Shown here: in pieces, positions 51,014-61,666 of the stretch | Numbering within the stretch: position 1 is the stretch's first letter | How the letters are laid out: each line of letters opens with the position of its first letter | DNA from: Devosia aurantiaca | GTDB lineage: Bacteria; Pseudomonadota; Alphaproteobacteria; Rhizobiales; Devosiaceae | Length of the DNA stretch: 64,000 nt | Assembly: GCF_011058215.1 (NCBI RefSeq) | Contig: NZ_JAALFG010000002.1 | Span: 496,001 to 560,000, forward strand | Direction: 5' to 3' | Position numbers and translations under genes: made by a program | Notes under the pieces: model-generated | Seen by the model: only the letters and a program-made list of their open reading frames with translations | What the model was told of the DNA's origin: nothing | Databases searched by the model: none

Positions 51014-52123
51014 GTGCCCGTCCCGCCCTTTACCGCTCTCGCCGATAGCCTGCCCGAAACCGTGCCCTTTGTCGGGCCGGAAGCGCTGCAACGCCGCTCT
51101 GGCGTGCCGCTGCGCGCCCGCATCGGCGCCAACGAGTCGGGCTTCGGCCCAAGCCCGAAAGTTCAGGCAGCCATTGCCGCCGCTGTGGCTGACGTCTGGG
51201 CCTATCCTGATCCGGAAGGCTATGAACTGCGTGCCGCCCTTGCCGAACATGTCGGCATCGAGCCGGATGAGGTCGTGCTCGGCGAAGGCATCGATGGGCT
51301 GATGCAGCTTGCCGTCCGCCTCTTCATCGCACCGGGCGATCCATTCGTGACATCGCTGGGTGCCTATCCGACGCTCAACTACCACGTCGCCGGCTTTGGC
51401 GGCGTCTTCCACTATGTGCCCTATAGCGGCGTGCATGAAGACCTAGGGGCCCTGGCGCGCAAAGCCCACGAGACCGGCGCAAGGATGGTCTATCTCGCCA
51501 ATCCCGACAATCCCATGGGGTCGTTCTGGCCAGCCGAGGACGTGCTGCGCTTCATCAATGCGCTCCCGGAAACTTGCCTGCTGCTGCTCGACGAAGCCTA
51601 TGGCGAAACCGCTCCCTCCGGCGTCGTCACCGAGGTCGATACCGACCGGCCAAATGTTTTGTGGCTTCGCACCTTTTCCAAGGCCTATGGGCTCGCGGGC
51701 ATCCGCGTCGGCTACGCGATGGGCAATCGCCGCCTGGTGCGCGCCTTCGAGCGCGTGCGCAATCATTTCGGTGTCAATCGCCTGGCACAGGCCGCCGGTC
51801 TCGCCGCGCTCGCGGATCAGGATTATTTGCGGCAGGCCGTGAATGCGATCGCCGATGCGCGGAAGCGAATCGGCGACATTGCCGAAGCCAACGGTCTGCG
51901 CCCCCTCGTTTCCGGCACAAATTTCGTTGCGGTCGATTGCGGCCGCGATGCCGCCTTCGCGAGCGCAGTGCTCGCAGGCCTCGCCCGGCAAGGCGTCTTT
52001 ATCCGCAAGCCCATGACCCCAGGCCTCGATCAGCACATCCGTATTAGCGCCGGGCCAAAACGACAGCTCGACATCCTCGCTGAAGCGCTGCCGATCGCCC
52101 TCCAGGACGCTCAGTCGGCATAA
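51014..52123 (+). CDS. PLP-dependent aminotransferase, histidinol-phosphate-aminotransferase-like
   Basis: A 369-residue fold-type I aminotransferase. The PLP lysine is Lys223 in TFSKAYGLAGIRVGY. NPDNPMG near residue 163-169 and LLDEAYGE at 191-198 supply the Asn and Asp/Tyr contacts. R348-type C-terminal IRISAG binds the carboxylate. Similarity is to HisC-like enzymes, but true HisC lies in the his operon in most bacteria, and no his gene is near, so an aromatic or other amino-acid aminotransferase is possible. GTG start at 51014. The 3' end overlaps the convergent EEP gene by 13 bases. Confidence 0.87.
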   Translation: MPVPPFTALADSLPETVPFVGPEALQRRSGVPLRARIGANESGFGPSPKVQAAIAAAVADVWAYPDPEGYELRAALAEHVGIEPDEVVLGEGIDGLMQLAVRLFIAPGDPFVTSLGAYPTLNYHVAGFGGVFHYVPYSGVHEDLGALARKAHETGARMVYLANPDNPMGSFWPAEDVLRFINALPETCLLLLDEAYGETAPSGVVTEVDTDRPNVLWLRTFSKAYGLAGIRVGYAMGNRRLVRAFERVRNHFGVNRLAQAAGLAALADQDYLRQAVNAIADARKRIGDIAEANGLRPLVSGTNFVAVDCGRDAAFASAVLAGLARQGVFIRKPMTPGLDQHIRISAGPKRQLDILAEALPIALQDAQSA

Positions 52124-53049
52124 ATCGCGACATCGGCCCAAAGGGGCCGGTGGTTGGAGCCAAGATTGTCGCCGGCCTCCAGGGTCAGTAGCCGCGCATT
52201 GCCGCGGGTGAACATGTTGTCGATCGGCACGCCAAGTGCCCCGAGGCGCACCGGCCAGGTGGCAGCGGGCCACGGGCCGGGTGCAAGATCGAGCTGTCGG
52301 GTAAACCAGGCGACCGGCTCGGACCATGGCGCAGCGTTGAAGTCGCCCGCAATGACCATTGGCCCTTCAATCTCGCGCAGGGCGCGGCGGATGTAATAAA
52401 TCTCGCCCCAGGACGCCTCGTCGAAATAGGGTTTCGAGAGGTGAAGGCCGGCGACGGTCACTGCTTGACCATCGATCGTCACGCGCGCGGTGACGAGCCG
52501 CTGCCGAAAAAACGGTGGGAGGTCCACGACCTGCGACGCTTCGATCGGGAAGCGCGACAGGAGCGAAATATCGCAGCCATCATCCGCGCAGCCTGCGCGG
52601 TACGGAAAAACCGCCGCCATCTCGTCGAGATAATCAGCGATGCCCGGCGTTTCCATCACCAGCATGACGTCTGGCGGGTCGGCCAGCACCGTCTCGACCA
52701 GTTCTGCGGCCCGATCATTGCCGGCCAGCACGTTGAAGCTCAGGAAGCGAAACTGCGCTGCGGGCTCAGCGGCAATGTCGGTGCGCCGGGCATAAAGATC
52801 CCAAACGATCAGCCCGCCATGAAGGGCACTGCCCAGTACGACCAGCAAAAACATGAGCCCGCGCCAGCGTGCGCCGAAGACCAGCGCCAACGCCGCGAGC
52901 ATGAGACCAACCACGATCAGGTGGAAGCGCAGGGTTTGCAGCAGCAACTCGCCCGGCAGGCCCGGCGACAGAGACACTAAAAGGTAGACGACGGTCATGA
53001 TCCCGGCCAGCGCCAGGATCCCGCCGCGAAATTCTGCCTTGCTCAGCAT
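52111..53049 (-). CDS. Membrane-anchored endonuclease/exonuclease/phosphatase family protein
   Basis: A 312-residue protein with about three N-terminal hydrophobic segments (residues about 10-85) and a C-terminal EEP domain (FRFLSFNVLAGNDRA, PDVMLVMETPG, VIAGDFNAAPW, NHRPLWADV). Catalytic Asn, Glu, Asp and His all appear present. Related YafD/YbhP proteins are of unknown substrate, perhaps phospholipid or nucleic-acid phosphodiesters at the membrane. The ATG at 53049 is preferred to a longer in-frame start at 53175. Confidence 0.82.
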   Translation of the reverse strand: MLSKAEFRGGILALAGIMTVVYLLVSLSPGLPGELLLQTLRFHLIVVGLMLAALALVFGARWRGLMFLLVVLGSALHGGLIVWDLYARRTDIAAEPAAQFRFLSFNVLAGNDRAAELVETVLADPPDVMLVMETPGIADYLDEMAAVFPYRAGCADDGCDISLLSRFPIEASQVVDLPPFFRQRLVTARVTIDGQAVTVAGLHLSKPYFDEASWGEIYYIRRALREIEGPMVIAGDFNAAPWSEPVAWFTRQLDLAPGPWPAATWPVRLGALGVPIDNMFTRGNARLLTLEAGDNLGSNHRPLWADVAIYAD

Positions 53050-53140
53050 GCTGTGGCCCGCCGTTTCTTGAAGGCAGGCTAGACCAGCTTGGCTGGCAAT
53101 AGGCAAGGGCCGGCGGGCGACAAACCCGCCGGAAAGCGCG

Positions 53141-54700
53141 TCAACCGGCCAGGGCGCCCTGCGCCGCCGCGCCACGCTCGATCATGACGCGGTTGAGCGC
53201 GTTGAGGTAAGCGCGCGCCGACGCCACCAGCGTGTCAGGCTCAGCCGCATTGCCCGACGCGATCCGGCCATTCATTTCGAGGCGAACATGGGCCGAAGCC
53301 TGCGCATCGGTGCCGCCGGTGACGCCATCGACGGCGTAGAGCACCAGATGCGGCGACTGCCCTGCAGCTTCCTTGATGGCGTTAAAGATGGCGTCCACCG
53401 AGCCGGTGCCTTCATAGGAGACAGCGGTTTCCTCGCCATCGATGGTGACAACCAGGTTGCATTTGTGCACGCCACCGGTCTTGCTGACCACTTCCATGTC
53501 GACGAGGCGGATGCGATCGCCGACCGAGCCGACCTCGTCATCGACCAGCGCGACGATATCGGCGTCGTAGACGTGCTTCTTTCGATCGGCCAGGTCCTTG
53601 AAGCGCTGGAAGGCTTCCTGGAAGGCATTGTCGCCAAGCTCGTAGCCCAATTCCTTCAGCTTGTCCTTGAAGGCGGCGCGGCCCGAATGCTTGCCCATGA
53701 CCAGGGTCGTTTCCTTGATGCCGACGCTAGCCGGGGTCATGATCTCATAGGTTTCGGCATTCTTGAGCATGCCATCCTGATGGATGCCGCTCTCATGGGC
53801 GAAGGCGTTCTTGCCCACGATTGCCTTGTTGTACTGCACCGGGAAATTGGCCGCAGCGGCCACCACGCGGCTGGCGCGCGCCAGATGCGTCGTTTCGATA
53901 TCGGTGTAGAAGGGCATAGCATCGCCGCGGGTGCGCAGAGCCATCACCACTTCTTCGAGCGCCGCATTGCCGGCGCGCTCGCCCAGGCCATTGATCGTGC
54001 ATTCGATTTGCCGCGCACCACCGGCAACGCCGGCCAGCGAGTTGGCGACGGCCATGCCCAGGTCATTGTGGCAGTGGACGGAAAAGATCGCCTTGTCGGC
54101 GCCGGGCACGCTTTCAATAATGGTCTTGAACATGCGGAAATGTTCGTCCGGCACGGCATAGCCGACGGTGTCGGGCAGGTTGATCGTCGTTGCGCCGGCC
54201 TTGATCGCGGTTTCGACGCAGCGCTTCAGGAATTCGAGCGGCGTGCGGGTCGCGTCCATGGCCGACCATTCGACGTCATCGATCAGGTTGCGCGCCTGTG
54301 CCACGGTGAGGGCGATGATCTCGATGACCTCGTCCTCGGTCTTTTTCATCTGGTGGGCCAGGTGAATCGGCGAGGTGGAAACAAAGGTATGGATCCGGCC
54401 CTGTTGGGCGTGGCGCACCGCCTCCCCTGCCCGGTCGATGTCGGCAGTGATGGCGCGGGCGAGGCCTGCCACGCGCGCCTTCTTGACGTGCTTGGCAACG
54501 GCGACAACGGCCTCGAAGTCGCCCTGCGAAGCGATCGGGAAACCGGCTTCGATGATGTCGACGCCCATTTCGTCCAGCGCATCGGCGACCTGGATTTTTT
54601 CTTCCAGCGTCATGGTGGCACCTGGCGATTGCTCGCCATCACGCAGCGTGGTGTCGAAAATAAAGACGCGTTCTTTGTTGGAATTGGCAGTGGCGGACAT
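53141..54700 (-). CDS. leuA: 2-isopropylmalate synthase
   Basis: A 519-residue enzyme that condenses acetyl-CoA with 2-oxoisovalerate, the first committed step of leucine synthesis. The HMGL-like barrel opens [16 protein letters not shown], with metal-binding [12 protein letters not shown] near residue 205-215, GLGERAGN and [15 protein letters not shown]-terminal LeuA dimer/regulatory domain (about 395-510) should mediate leucine inhibition. The ATG at 54700 follows a short leader region that contains a leucine-rich small ORF. Confidence 0.96.
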   Translation of the reverse strand: MSATANSNKERVFIFDTTLRDGEQSPGATMTLEEKIQVADALDEMGVDIIEAGFPIASQGDFEAVVAVAKHVKKARVAGLARAITADIDRAGEAVRHAQQGRIHTFVSTSPIHLAHQMKKTEDEVIEIIALTVAQARNLIDDVEWSAMDATRTPLEFLKRCVETAIKAGATTINLPDTVGYAVPDEHFRMFKTIIESVPGADKAIFSVHCHNDLGMAVANSLAGVAGGARQIECTINGLGERAGNAALEEVVMALRTRGDAMPFYTDIETTHLARASRVVAAAANFPVQYNKAIVGKNAFAHESGIHQDGMLKNAETYEIMTPASVGIKETTLVMGKHSGRAAFKDKLKELGYELGDNAFQEAFQRFKDLADRKKHVYDADIVALVDDEVGSVGDRIRLVDMEVVSKTGGVHKCNLVVTIDGEETAVSYEGTGSVDAIFNAIKEAAGQSPHLVLYAVDGVTGGTDAQASAHVRLEMNGRIASGNAAEPDTLVASARAYLNALNRVMIERGAAAQGALAG

Positions 54701-54812
54701 TTTGGTCTTCCCTATCGGCCCCGAGGCAATGGCTCGCTGGACCGGACATTTTCATCTGTTCGGTTGGTGGCGCACTCCCTGACGACCCGCTCGATAAACG
54801 AGCTGCCGGTGA

Positions 54813-55013
54813 TCAGGGGCTGATAAGAAGAAGGAGAAGCGCGGCGGGAAGCAGCAAAAGGCCAGCAGCAATTACCATCCGGGTCTGAGCAACCTGGGCT
54901 TGGGCAATTGCAATGGCTTTGGCGCGGCTGCGCTGCATGAGTACGCTCTGGTACGCTTGTCTCTGAGCAAACAATGCGCCAATCGCCGCGTCGTTGCAAG
55001 ACCGGACCGGCAA
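54813..55013 (-). CDS. Leucine-rich small ORF upstream of leuA (membrane peptide or leader)
   Basis: A 66-residue frame that begins at a TTG 12 bases after phzF and ends 112 bases before leuA. Its last 21 residues, starting at an internal ATG (54878), hold nine leucines: MVIAAG, then LLLLP and AALLLLLISP. Two readings fit. It may be a small tail-anchored membrane protein with a polar N-terminal helix (RAKAIAIAQAQVAQTR). Or the 21-residue segment could be a leader peptide for leucine-responsive control of leuA. No terminator with a T-run was seen between it and leuA, which argues against classical attenuation. The rest of 54701-55025 shows only a small GCTCG-TTTAT-CGAGC hairpin. Confidence 0.4.
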   Translation of the reverse strand: MPVRSCNDAAIGALFAQRQAYQSVLMQRSRAKAIAIAQAQVAQTRMVIAAGLLLLPAALLLLLISP

Positions 55014-55025
55014 AATCCGTTCGCC

Positions 55026-55916
55026 CTAGTCGCCGAGGTCGAGCATGCCCTCGGCCACGACCACGGCTTCGCCGCCGATGGCGCCGTGGGTCAAGAGCCC
55101 TTCCTGCTTGCGGAACTGCAGGTTGATGCGGCACGGCCGGCCCATTTCATGTCCTTGCCGCAGCACGAAGTCGGACTGGTCATTGCCCAAGGCCTGTTCG
55201 GCAAGCAGCCCGATCAGCGCCGCCGCTGCCGAACCCGTGCCCGGATCTTCACCCAGCCCCATGCCAAACATGCGGGCGGCGATGTCGTTGTCACTCTCTT
55301 CCGGCGTCAGGGTAAAGACATAGGCCGAGTTGTGGTCATGGTGGAACACGTCCGACCACATGGCGCGGTTGACCTTGATCCGCTTCAACACCGCGGCGCT
55401 GCGCACCGGCACCAGGTGGAAGGTCACGCCCGCCGAGAACACCGCCGGCTTGAACATGTCGCAGCCGATCTCTTCGGGCTCGATGCCCAGCGCCTGCGCC
55501 AAAGGCAGCCGTTCCGGCAGGTCGGCGATCCGCGCCGGCAGCCGCGGCAGCGTGAAGCGCGCTTCCCCGGTGCGGCGATCGATACGCTCGAACAGCGCCG
55601 TCACCAGCCCGACCTTTTCCTCGATCCGCAGCGCCGTGGCCTTGCCCTGCAGTCCCAAAACGACGGCAGCGCCGACCGTCGGATGCCCGGCAAAAGGCAG
55701 TTCCTCATAGGGCGTGAAGATGCGGACCGATGCGGTATTGCGCTCGGCTTCCGGCTTGCAGATGAAGACGGTCTCGGAAAGGTTGAACTCGCGGGCGATG
55801 GCCTGCATCTCGTCGTCGAGCAGGCCCGCAGCGTTCGGGATGACCGCAAGGCCATTGCCGGTCAGCGGCGTCCGCGTGAAGACGTCCAAAATCAGATACC
55901 GCAGCTTCTCAGCCAT
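55026..55916 (-). CDS. PhzF family isomerase-like protein
   Basis: A 296-residue protein of the PhzF/diaminopimelate-epimerase fold. Conserved features: DVFTRTPLTGNGLAVI at the N-terminus, EFNLSETVF with the catalytic Glu near residue 45, PYEELPFAGHPTVGAA, and GEDPGTGSAAAALIG near 225. PhzF family members isomerise hydrophobic substrates; outside phenazine clusters the role is mostly unknown, and no phenazine gene is present here. The ATG at 55916 is chosen over an in-frame start at 55970 that lacks family similarity. Confidence 0.9.
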   Translation of the reverse strand: MAEKLRYLILDVFTRTPLTGNGLAVIPNAAGLLDDEMQAIAREFNLSETVFICKPEAERNTASVRIFTPYEELPFAGHPTVGAAVVLGLQGKATALRIEEKVGLVTALFERIDRRTGEARFTLPRLPARIADLPERLPLAQALGIEPEEIGCDMFKPAVFSAGVTFHLVPVRSAAVLKRIKVNRAMWSDVFHHDHNSAYVFTLTPEESDNDIAARMFGMGLGEDPGTGSAAAALIGLLAEQALGNDQSDFVLRQGHEMGRPCRINLQFRKQEGLLTHGAIGGEAVVVAEGMLDLGD

Positions 55917-55973
55917 AAAAATACTCGCCCCATTCGCCGAAGCATTGAGGCTCGCCGAAGCAGCCGTCAAGCG

Positions 55974-56462
55974 TCAGTCGCTGAGCGCGTAGTCCGCACG
56001 GCTCTTGCCGAGGTGATCGCAAAGCGCATCCACGGCGACGCCATGATCCTTGCGACCCGGAAGGCCCGAAATCGTCAGGGTTCCGATGATCCCCGCGCCG
56101 GGAACGCGGATCGGAAAGCCGCCGCCGGCAATGACGTAATCGGCCGGATCGGCGCCCGACTGCGGCGGAAACGGCGCTTCACCGCGCTCTAGTACGAGCC
56201 GGTAGCTAGCCCGCTGGAAGCGCCGAACCGAATTGATCTTGCGCCGCACCCATTCGGCATTGTCCGAGCTGGTGCCCGGCGTCGCCGAAAAGAACAGCTG
56301 CCGGTCCCACGTACGAAGATCGACCACCAGCGACAGCCCGTCCCGAAGCGCACGCTCGCGCACGGAGGCGCCGATCGCAAAGGCCACCGCCTCGTCGAAT
56401 TCCGGCAAAACCAGCTCCAGCTCCTGGCGCTTGACCAGGGCGATGTCGTCTTCAGTGCTCAT
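55974..56462 (-). CDS. UPF0303 family (heme-degrading-domain-like) protein
   Basis: A 162-residue protein matching UPF0303: ELVLPEFDEAVAFAIGASVRERA, LVVDLRTWDRQLFFSATPGTSSDNAEWVRRK (in parts) and IIGTLTISGLPGRKDH followed by VDALCDHLG. The fold is shared with the GlcG/HbpS heme-binding proteins. The biochemical role is not established. It lies 57 bases upstream of phzF on the same strand and may be co-transcribed with it. Confidence 0.88.
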   Translation of the reverse strand: MSTEDDIALVKRQELELVLPEFDEAVAFAIGASVRERALRDGLSLVVDLRTWDRQLFFSATPGTSSDNAEWVRRKINSVRRFQRASYRLVLERGEAPFPPQSGADPADYVIAGGGFPIRVPGAGIIGTLTISGLPGRKDHGVAVDALCDHLGKSRADYALSD

Positions 56463-56532
56463 GTCCCGATCCCGGCGATGGCATATGCGTCGGGAAAAAC
56501 TCTAAAGCACCTAAAGCCCGATTCGAAGCGCC

Positions 56533-58296
56533 CTATTCCGCCGCCGGCACCTTGATGCCGTGCTGCGCATCATTGATCCGCTTCTGCTGATCGAGCCACG
56601 CCACCGCGTCGGTGGTCTTGAAGAGTTCGAGATCCTCCTCCGACCCGTCGCCCACCGGCGACATGGCTAGGTCGGTATAGGCATGACGGTTCGGATCGCG
56701 CTCGACCTTGAGTTGCTTGAGCCCAAATCGCACATAAAGCGCCGCCCAGCGCATGAGCTTCCAGCCAAGCTCGGCATAGTATTTTGGGTAGAACAGGATT
56801 GCCGGCTCGATCGGCATGCCCGAGCGGCGGTTGAGCCGCGACTTGCGCCGGATCCATCCGACTTCGAGCGGATGCACGCCCTCGATTTTGAGCGCGCCCA
56901 TGAACCAGGTCGAAAGCAGCAGCACCTGGGACGTGGAAATCCTTGAGACTGCCGCCCGCCTCATGATCGTTTCGACATGGTCCAGCGAATAATAGCGGCT
57001 CCACGCATCCGCATAGACCTTCTCGAACTGCGCCTTGCTCATCGTGGGGTGAGCCGTGGTGTAGTGGTTGAGGTCGTATTTATTGAGATCGGGGTCCATC
57101 GCCACCCCTGCCCGATGCAGCTTCTGGTGGTCCTCCGAACCCGGCAACGGCGTCAGGAAGAAAAATTCGAGGATATCGACCGGCAGTTCGCGCTTCACCA
57201 CATCGATGTCGTGCATGATCCGCTCAGGCGTATCGGTGGGAAAACCGAGGATATAGCCGGCATAGGTGATCACCCGCCATTTCTTCCATTGCTGCAGCAT
57301 GACCCGATATTCGGTGATCTTGTTCTGCCGCTTCTTGGCGTCCTTGAGATTGGCCGGATTGACGTTTTCGAGCCCGATGAACACGCGCGTCACCCCGGCA
57401 CGCGAGCATTTTTCGATGAAGCAGGGAATGCGATGGCAAAGCGTATCGACCTGGATGATGAAGTTGAACTTCATCCCCTCGACTTCCCGCATATGGATCA
57501 GCCGGTCGAGAATGGCTTCCCAATCCTTGTTGCGGGCAAAGTTGTCGTCGGTGATGAAATAGCGGTGCACGCCCTGGCTGGTGTTGAGCCGGATGATCTT
57601 TTCGATGTCGTCGGGAGATCGCCGCCGCGACTTGCGCCCCTGCACGTTGATGATGGTACAGAACGAGCACTGGTAGGGACAGCCACGCCCTGCATCGAAG
57701 CTGGTGAGGTTATAGGCCGTGCGCGACACGTGTTCGGCCGGCATGAACGGCACCGGCGTATCCTCGATGCCAGGCAGATCGTTCATGTAATTGTAGAGCG
57801 GCTTCATCGTCCCGGCGACGGCGTCGGCCAGCACCAGCTCCATCCGCCCTTCGAGCTCGCCGGCAAACAGCGATATACCCATGGCCTGAGCCTGCTTGAA
57901 GTCGGCATCCTCGCCATTGAGCATCGAGATGACGCCCGACACGTGGAAGCCGCCGATCGCCACCGGCACCCCTGCTGCTAGCAAGGGTCGCGCGAGGTCC
58001 AGCGAACGCGGAAACTGGTTCGACTGTACCCCGATCAGCATGATCAGCGCCGCATCGGCACTCTTCGCATCGGCGATGATGGCGCGAACGTCTACCTCGG
58101 TATTGGTCTCGTCGATGGTTTTGACATCGGCAGTCCAGTCCGGCCCCAGCGCCTGCTGATCAAGCGCGTTGATCACCAGCCCATAAACCGATGCCAGCGA
58201 ATTGGACGGGATGGGCGAGAGCTTCCACTGAATGACATAGCCTTTGTCGTCATAGTGCGACGGCTTGATCAGGTAGAGGCACAACCGCTTAGTCAT
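56533..58296 (-). CDS. B12-binding-domain radical SAM protein
   Basis: A 587-residue protein. Residues 1 to about 165 resemble a cobalamin-binding Rossmann domain (GVPVAIGGFHVSGVISML) but without a visible DxHxxG base-off motif. The radical SAM core has C206-x3-C210-x2-C213 (CPYQCSFC), then FITDDNFARNKDWEAIL and RVFIGLENVNPANL. The C-terminal 150 residues are family specific. Enzymes of this architecture do methylations and ring formations in bacteriochlorophyll, hopanoid and antibiotic pathways; the reaction here is unknown. The ATG at 58296 has GAGG upstream. Confidence 0.88.
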   Translation of the reverse strand: MTKRLCLYLIKPSHYDDKGYVIQWKLSPIPSNSLASVYGLVINALDQQALGPDWTADVKTIDETNTEVDVRAIIADAKSADAALIMLIGVQSNQFPRSLDLARPLLAAGVPVAIGGFHVSGVISMLNGEDADFKQAQAMGISLFAGELEGRMELVLADAVAGTMKPLYNYMNDLPGIEDTPVPFMPAEHVSRTAYNLTSFDAGRGCPYQCSFCTIINVQGRKSRRRSPDDIEKIIRLNTSQGVHRYFITDDNFARNKDWEAILDRLIHMREVEGMKFNFIIQVDTLCHRIPCFIEKCSRAGVTRVFIGLENVNPANLKDAKKRQNKITEYRVMLQQWKKWRVITYAGYILGFPTDTPERIMHDIDVVKRELPVDILEFFFLTPLPGSEDHQKLHRAGVAMDPDLNKYDLNHYTTAHPTMSKAQFEKVYADAWSRYYSLDHVETIMRRAAVSRISTSQVLLLSTWFMGALKIEGVHPLEVGWIRRKSRLNRRSGMPIEPAILFYPKYYAELGWKLMRWAALYVRFGLKQLKVERDPNRHAYTDLAMSPVGDGSEEDLELFKTTDAVAWLDQQKRINDAQHGIKVPAAE

Positions 58297-58374
58297 AGTC
58301 AAAGCCTCGCAAATGGAGGGTTGGGACCGTAGACGCTGCGAATAGCCTAGCAGAAATACTGTGGCTGGAAAGCA

Positions 58375-58402
58375 AAACGGGGGCCGAAGCCCCCGTTCCA
58401 GA
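58375..58402 (-). terminator. Terminator after ilvC
   Basis: On the minus strand AACGGGGGC-TTCG-GCCCCCGTTTTGC is a strong UUCG-type hairpin directly after the ilvC stop. Confidence 0.88.
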
Positions 58403-58418
58403 TCAAATATTGCAAAAC

Positions 58419-60115
<1,697 letters not shown>

Positions 60116-60165
60116 GTCGCTTCCTCAACCAGCGGCAACCGACCGCGTCGGCATCGTTGCGCTGG

Positions 60166-60181
60166 CGTACCGTGCGGTACG
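60166..60181. promoter_or_regulatory. Palindromic operator candidate upstream of the TetR gene
   Basis: CGTACCG-TG-CGGTACG has perfect seven-base arms around two bases and lies 51-66 bases before the TetR ATG. Such palindromes are usual TetR operators. Binding by the adjacent TetR is inferred. Confidence 0.55.
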
Positions 60182-60209
60182 GTTAGAGGCAAGTGGATTC
60201 TTTAGAGGG

Positions 60210-60986
60210 TCAGGCGTCGTTCAGTTCGATCCACGCAGCACCGTGGTCGCTTGCGCCCTCGCGGGCCCGAAAATCTCGATCCACGCCGCCGCGTTTCAGC
60301 CGCTTCGCCAAACCAGGGCTGAGCAGGAAATGGTCGATGCGCAGGCCAGCATCGCGCTCGAACGAATTCCGCCAATACTTCCAGAACGTATAGATGCGCT
60401 CTTGTGGATGCAGCGTCCTGATCGCATCGGTCCAGCCCTGCCCCACAAGATCGGCAAAGGCCTCGCGCACTTCGGGCCGGAACAGCGCGTCGTCGCGCCA
60501 GCGTTCGGGCGCATAAACATCGAGATCGGTCGGCATCACATTATAGTCGCCGACCAGGGCCACCGGCAGGTCTGCATCGAGGAGGCTTTGTGCATGCGCG
60601 GCTAGGCGCTTGAACCATCCGAGTTTGTAGTCGAACTTGGGCCCGGGCGCTGGATTGCCGTTCGGCAGGTAAAGACACCCAATCAGGACGCCGTTGACCG
60701 CGGCCTCGATATAGCGCGACTGCAAGTCTTCATCGTCACCCGGCAGTCCGCGGCGTGTTTCGATCGGCTCGCTGTAACGGGCGAGGATAGCGACGCCGTT
60801 CCAGCTCTTTTGCCCATGCCAGATCGCGCCATAGCCCGCACCTTCGATCTCACGCCTAGGGAACCGCTCATCGGGAGCCTTGAGCTCCTGCAGGCAGACC
60901 ACGTCTGGCTGGGTGGCGTCGAGCCATTCGAGCAGCAGCGGCAATCGCCCATTGATGCCGTTGATATTGTAGGTGGCGATGCGCAC
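60210..60986 (-). CDS. xth: Exodeoxyribonuclease III
   Basis: A 258-residue EEP-fold repair nuclease. RIATYNINGINGRLP at the start, CLQELK with the metal Glu, VALVGDYNVMP, RIDHFLLS and the C-terminal SDHGAAWIEL carry the active-site residues. It cleaves at abasic sites and degrades 3' ends in base excision repair. The GTG at 60986 gives the normal N-terminus; a longer frame to 61073 overlaps the upstream small gene. Confidence 0.93.
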   Translation of the reverse strand: MRIATYNINGINGRLPLLLEWLDATQPDVVCLQELKAPDERFPRREIEGAGYGAIWHGQKSWNGVAILARYSEPIETRRGLPGDDEDLQSRYIEAAVNGVLIGCLYLPNGNPAPGPKFDYKLGWFKRLAAHAQSLLDADLPVALVGDYNVMPTDLDVYAPERWRDDALFRPEVREAFADLVGQGWTDAIRTLHPQERIYTFWKYWRNSFERDAGLRIDHFLLSPGLAKRLKRGGVDRDFRAREGASDHGAAWIELNDA

Positions 60987-60987
60987 G

Positions 60988-61254
60988 CTAAAATCTCGGC
61001 ACCACCGGTGCCGGCAACACATCGAATTGCCGCTGCAGCTGCAGATCGCGCAGCCGCTGATTGAGCAGATCAAGCTCGATACCCAGCTGCCGCCGCTCGG
61101 TCTCGACCGCCAACTGCTGCTGCAGGCAGACGATGCGCTGCTCGTTGCTGCGTATTTCGTCAGCCGTGTTCCCGACGGCAGCTGGCGGACACTGCGCGAA
61201 AGCAGGCACGGCGGTCATAAGGGCCAGGAAAATTGATGTTGAAAGCGTACGCAT
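60988..61254 (-). CDS. Small secreted coiled-coil protein, unknown function
   Basis: An 88-residue product with a Sec signal peptide (LSTSIFLALMTAVPAFAQ) and a mature part rich in Gln, Leu and Glu (QRIVCLQQQLAVETERRQLGIELDLL in part) that should form a coiled coil. Two cysteines could form a disulfide in the periplasm. Start at 61254 or seven codons upstream. Its end touches the xth start, so the two may be co-transcribed. Confidence 0.6.
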   Translation of the reverse strand: MRTLSTSIFLALMTAVPAFAQCPPAAVGNTADEIRSNEQRIVCLQQQLAVETERRQLGIELDLLNQRLRDLQLQRQFDVLPAPVVPRF

Positions 61255-61375
61255 ATCGTCACAACGAACAGACATGCGTCCGGTTCAGCAGGCATCCTTC
61301 AAGTCTCTGCCGCGGAAGGGGTGACTTCCTTGCTTCGAACACGGTACCTAGCCCGTGAACACGAGGACCTGCGCA

Positions 61376-61561
61376 ATGCCAACTGACTCCGCCACCATGA
61401 TCGGCCTCGGTGTCGCTGCCGTCGTCATCCTGTGGCTGGTGTTTTCCGTGCTCAAGAAAGTCATCGGCTTTGCCGTGCTCGCCGCAATCGTTGCCGCCGC
61501 CTATTTCCTCTGGACCAATCCGGCATTGCTGCAGCGTGTGCTGATGATGTTGCCCGGCTGA
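61376..61561 (+). CDS. Small membrane protein
   Basis: A 61-residue protein made mainly of two adjoining hydrophobic segments (MIGLGVAAVVILWLVFSVL and IGFAVLAAIVAAAYFLW), with KK between them. The ATG at 61376 has GAGG nine bases upstream. No family known to me. It precedes the OYE gene by about 105 bases. Confidence 0.6.
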   Translation: MPTDSATMIGLGVAAVVILWLVFSVLKKVIGFAVLAAIVAAAYFLWTNPALLQRVLMMLPG

Positions 61562-61666
61562 GGCCACCCTTGCACCACGAGCAGGACAGCCTCTTTTCAT
61601 CGGCACTTGCCGATGGAGGGCAAAGGGCCCATGTAGGCGCAAAGACCCACCTACCCCGGAATACCA

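Noticed and set aside
53288..56192. Two long plus-strand frames opposite leuA and phzF
   Set aside because: Antisense shadows; both minus-strand genes have full active-site motifs.
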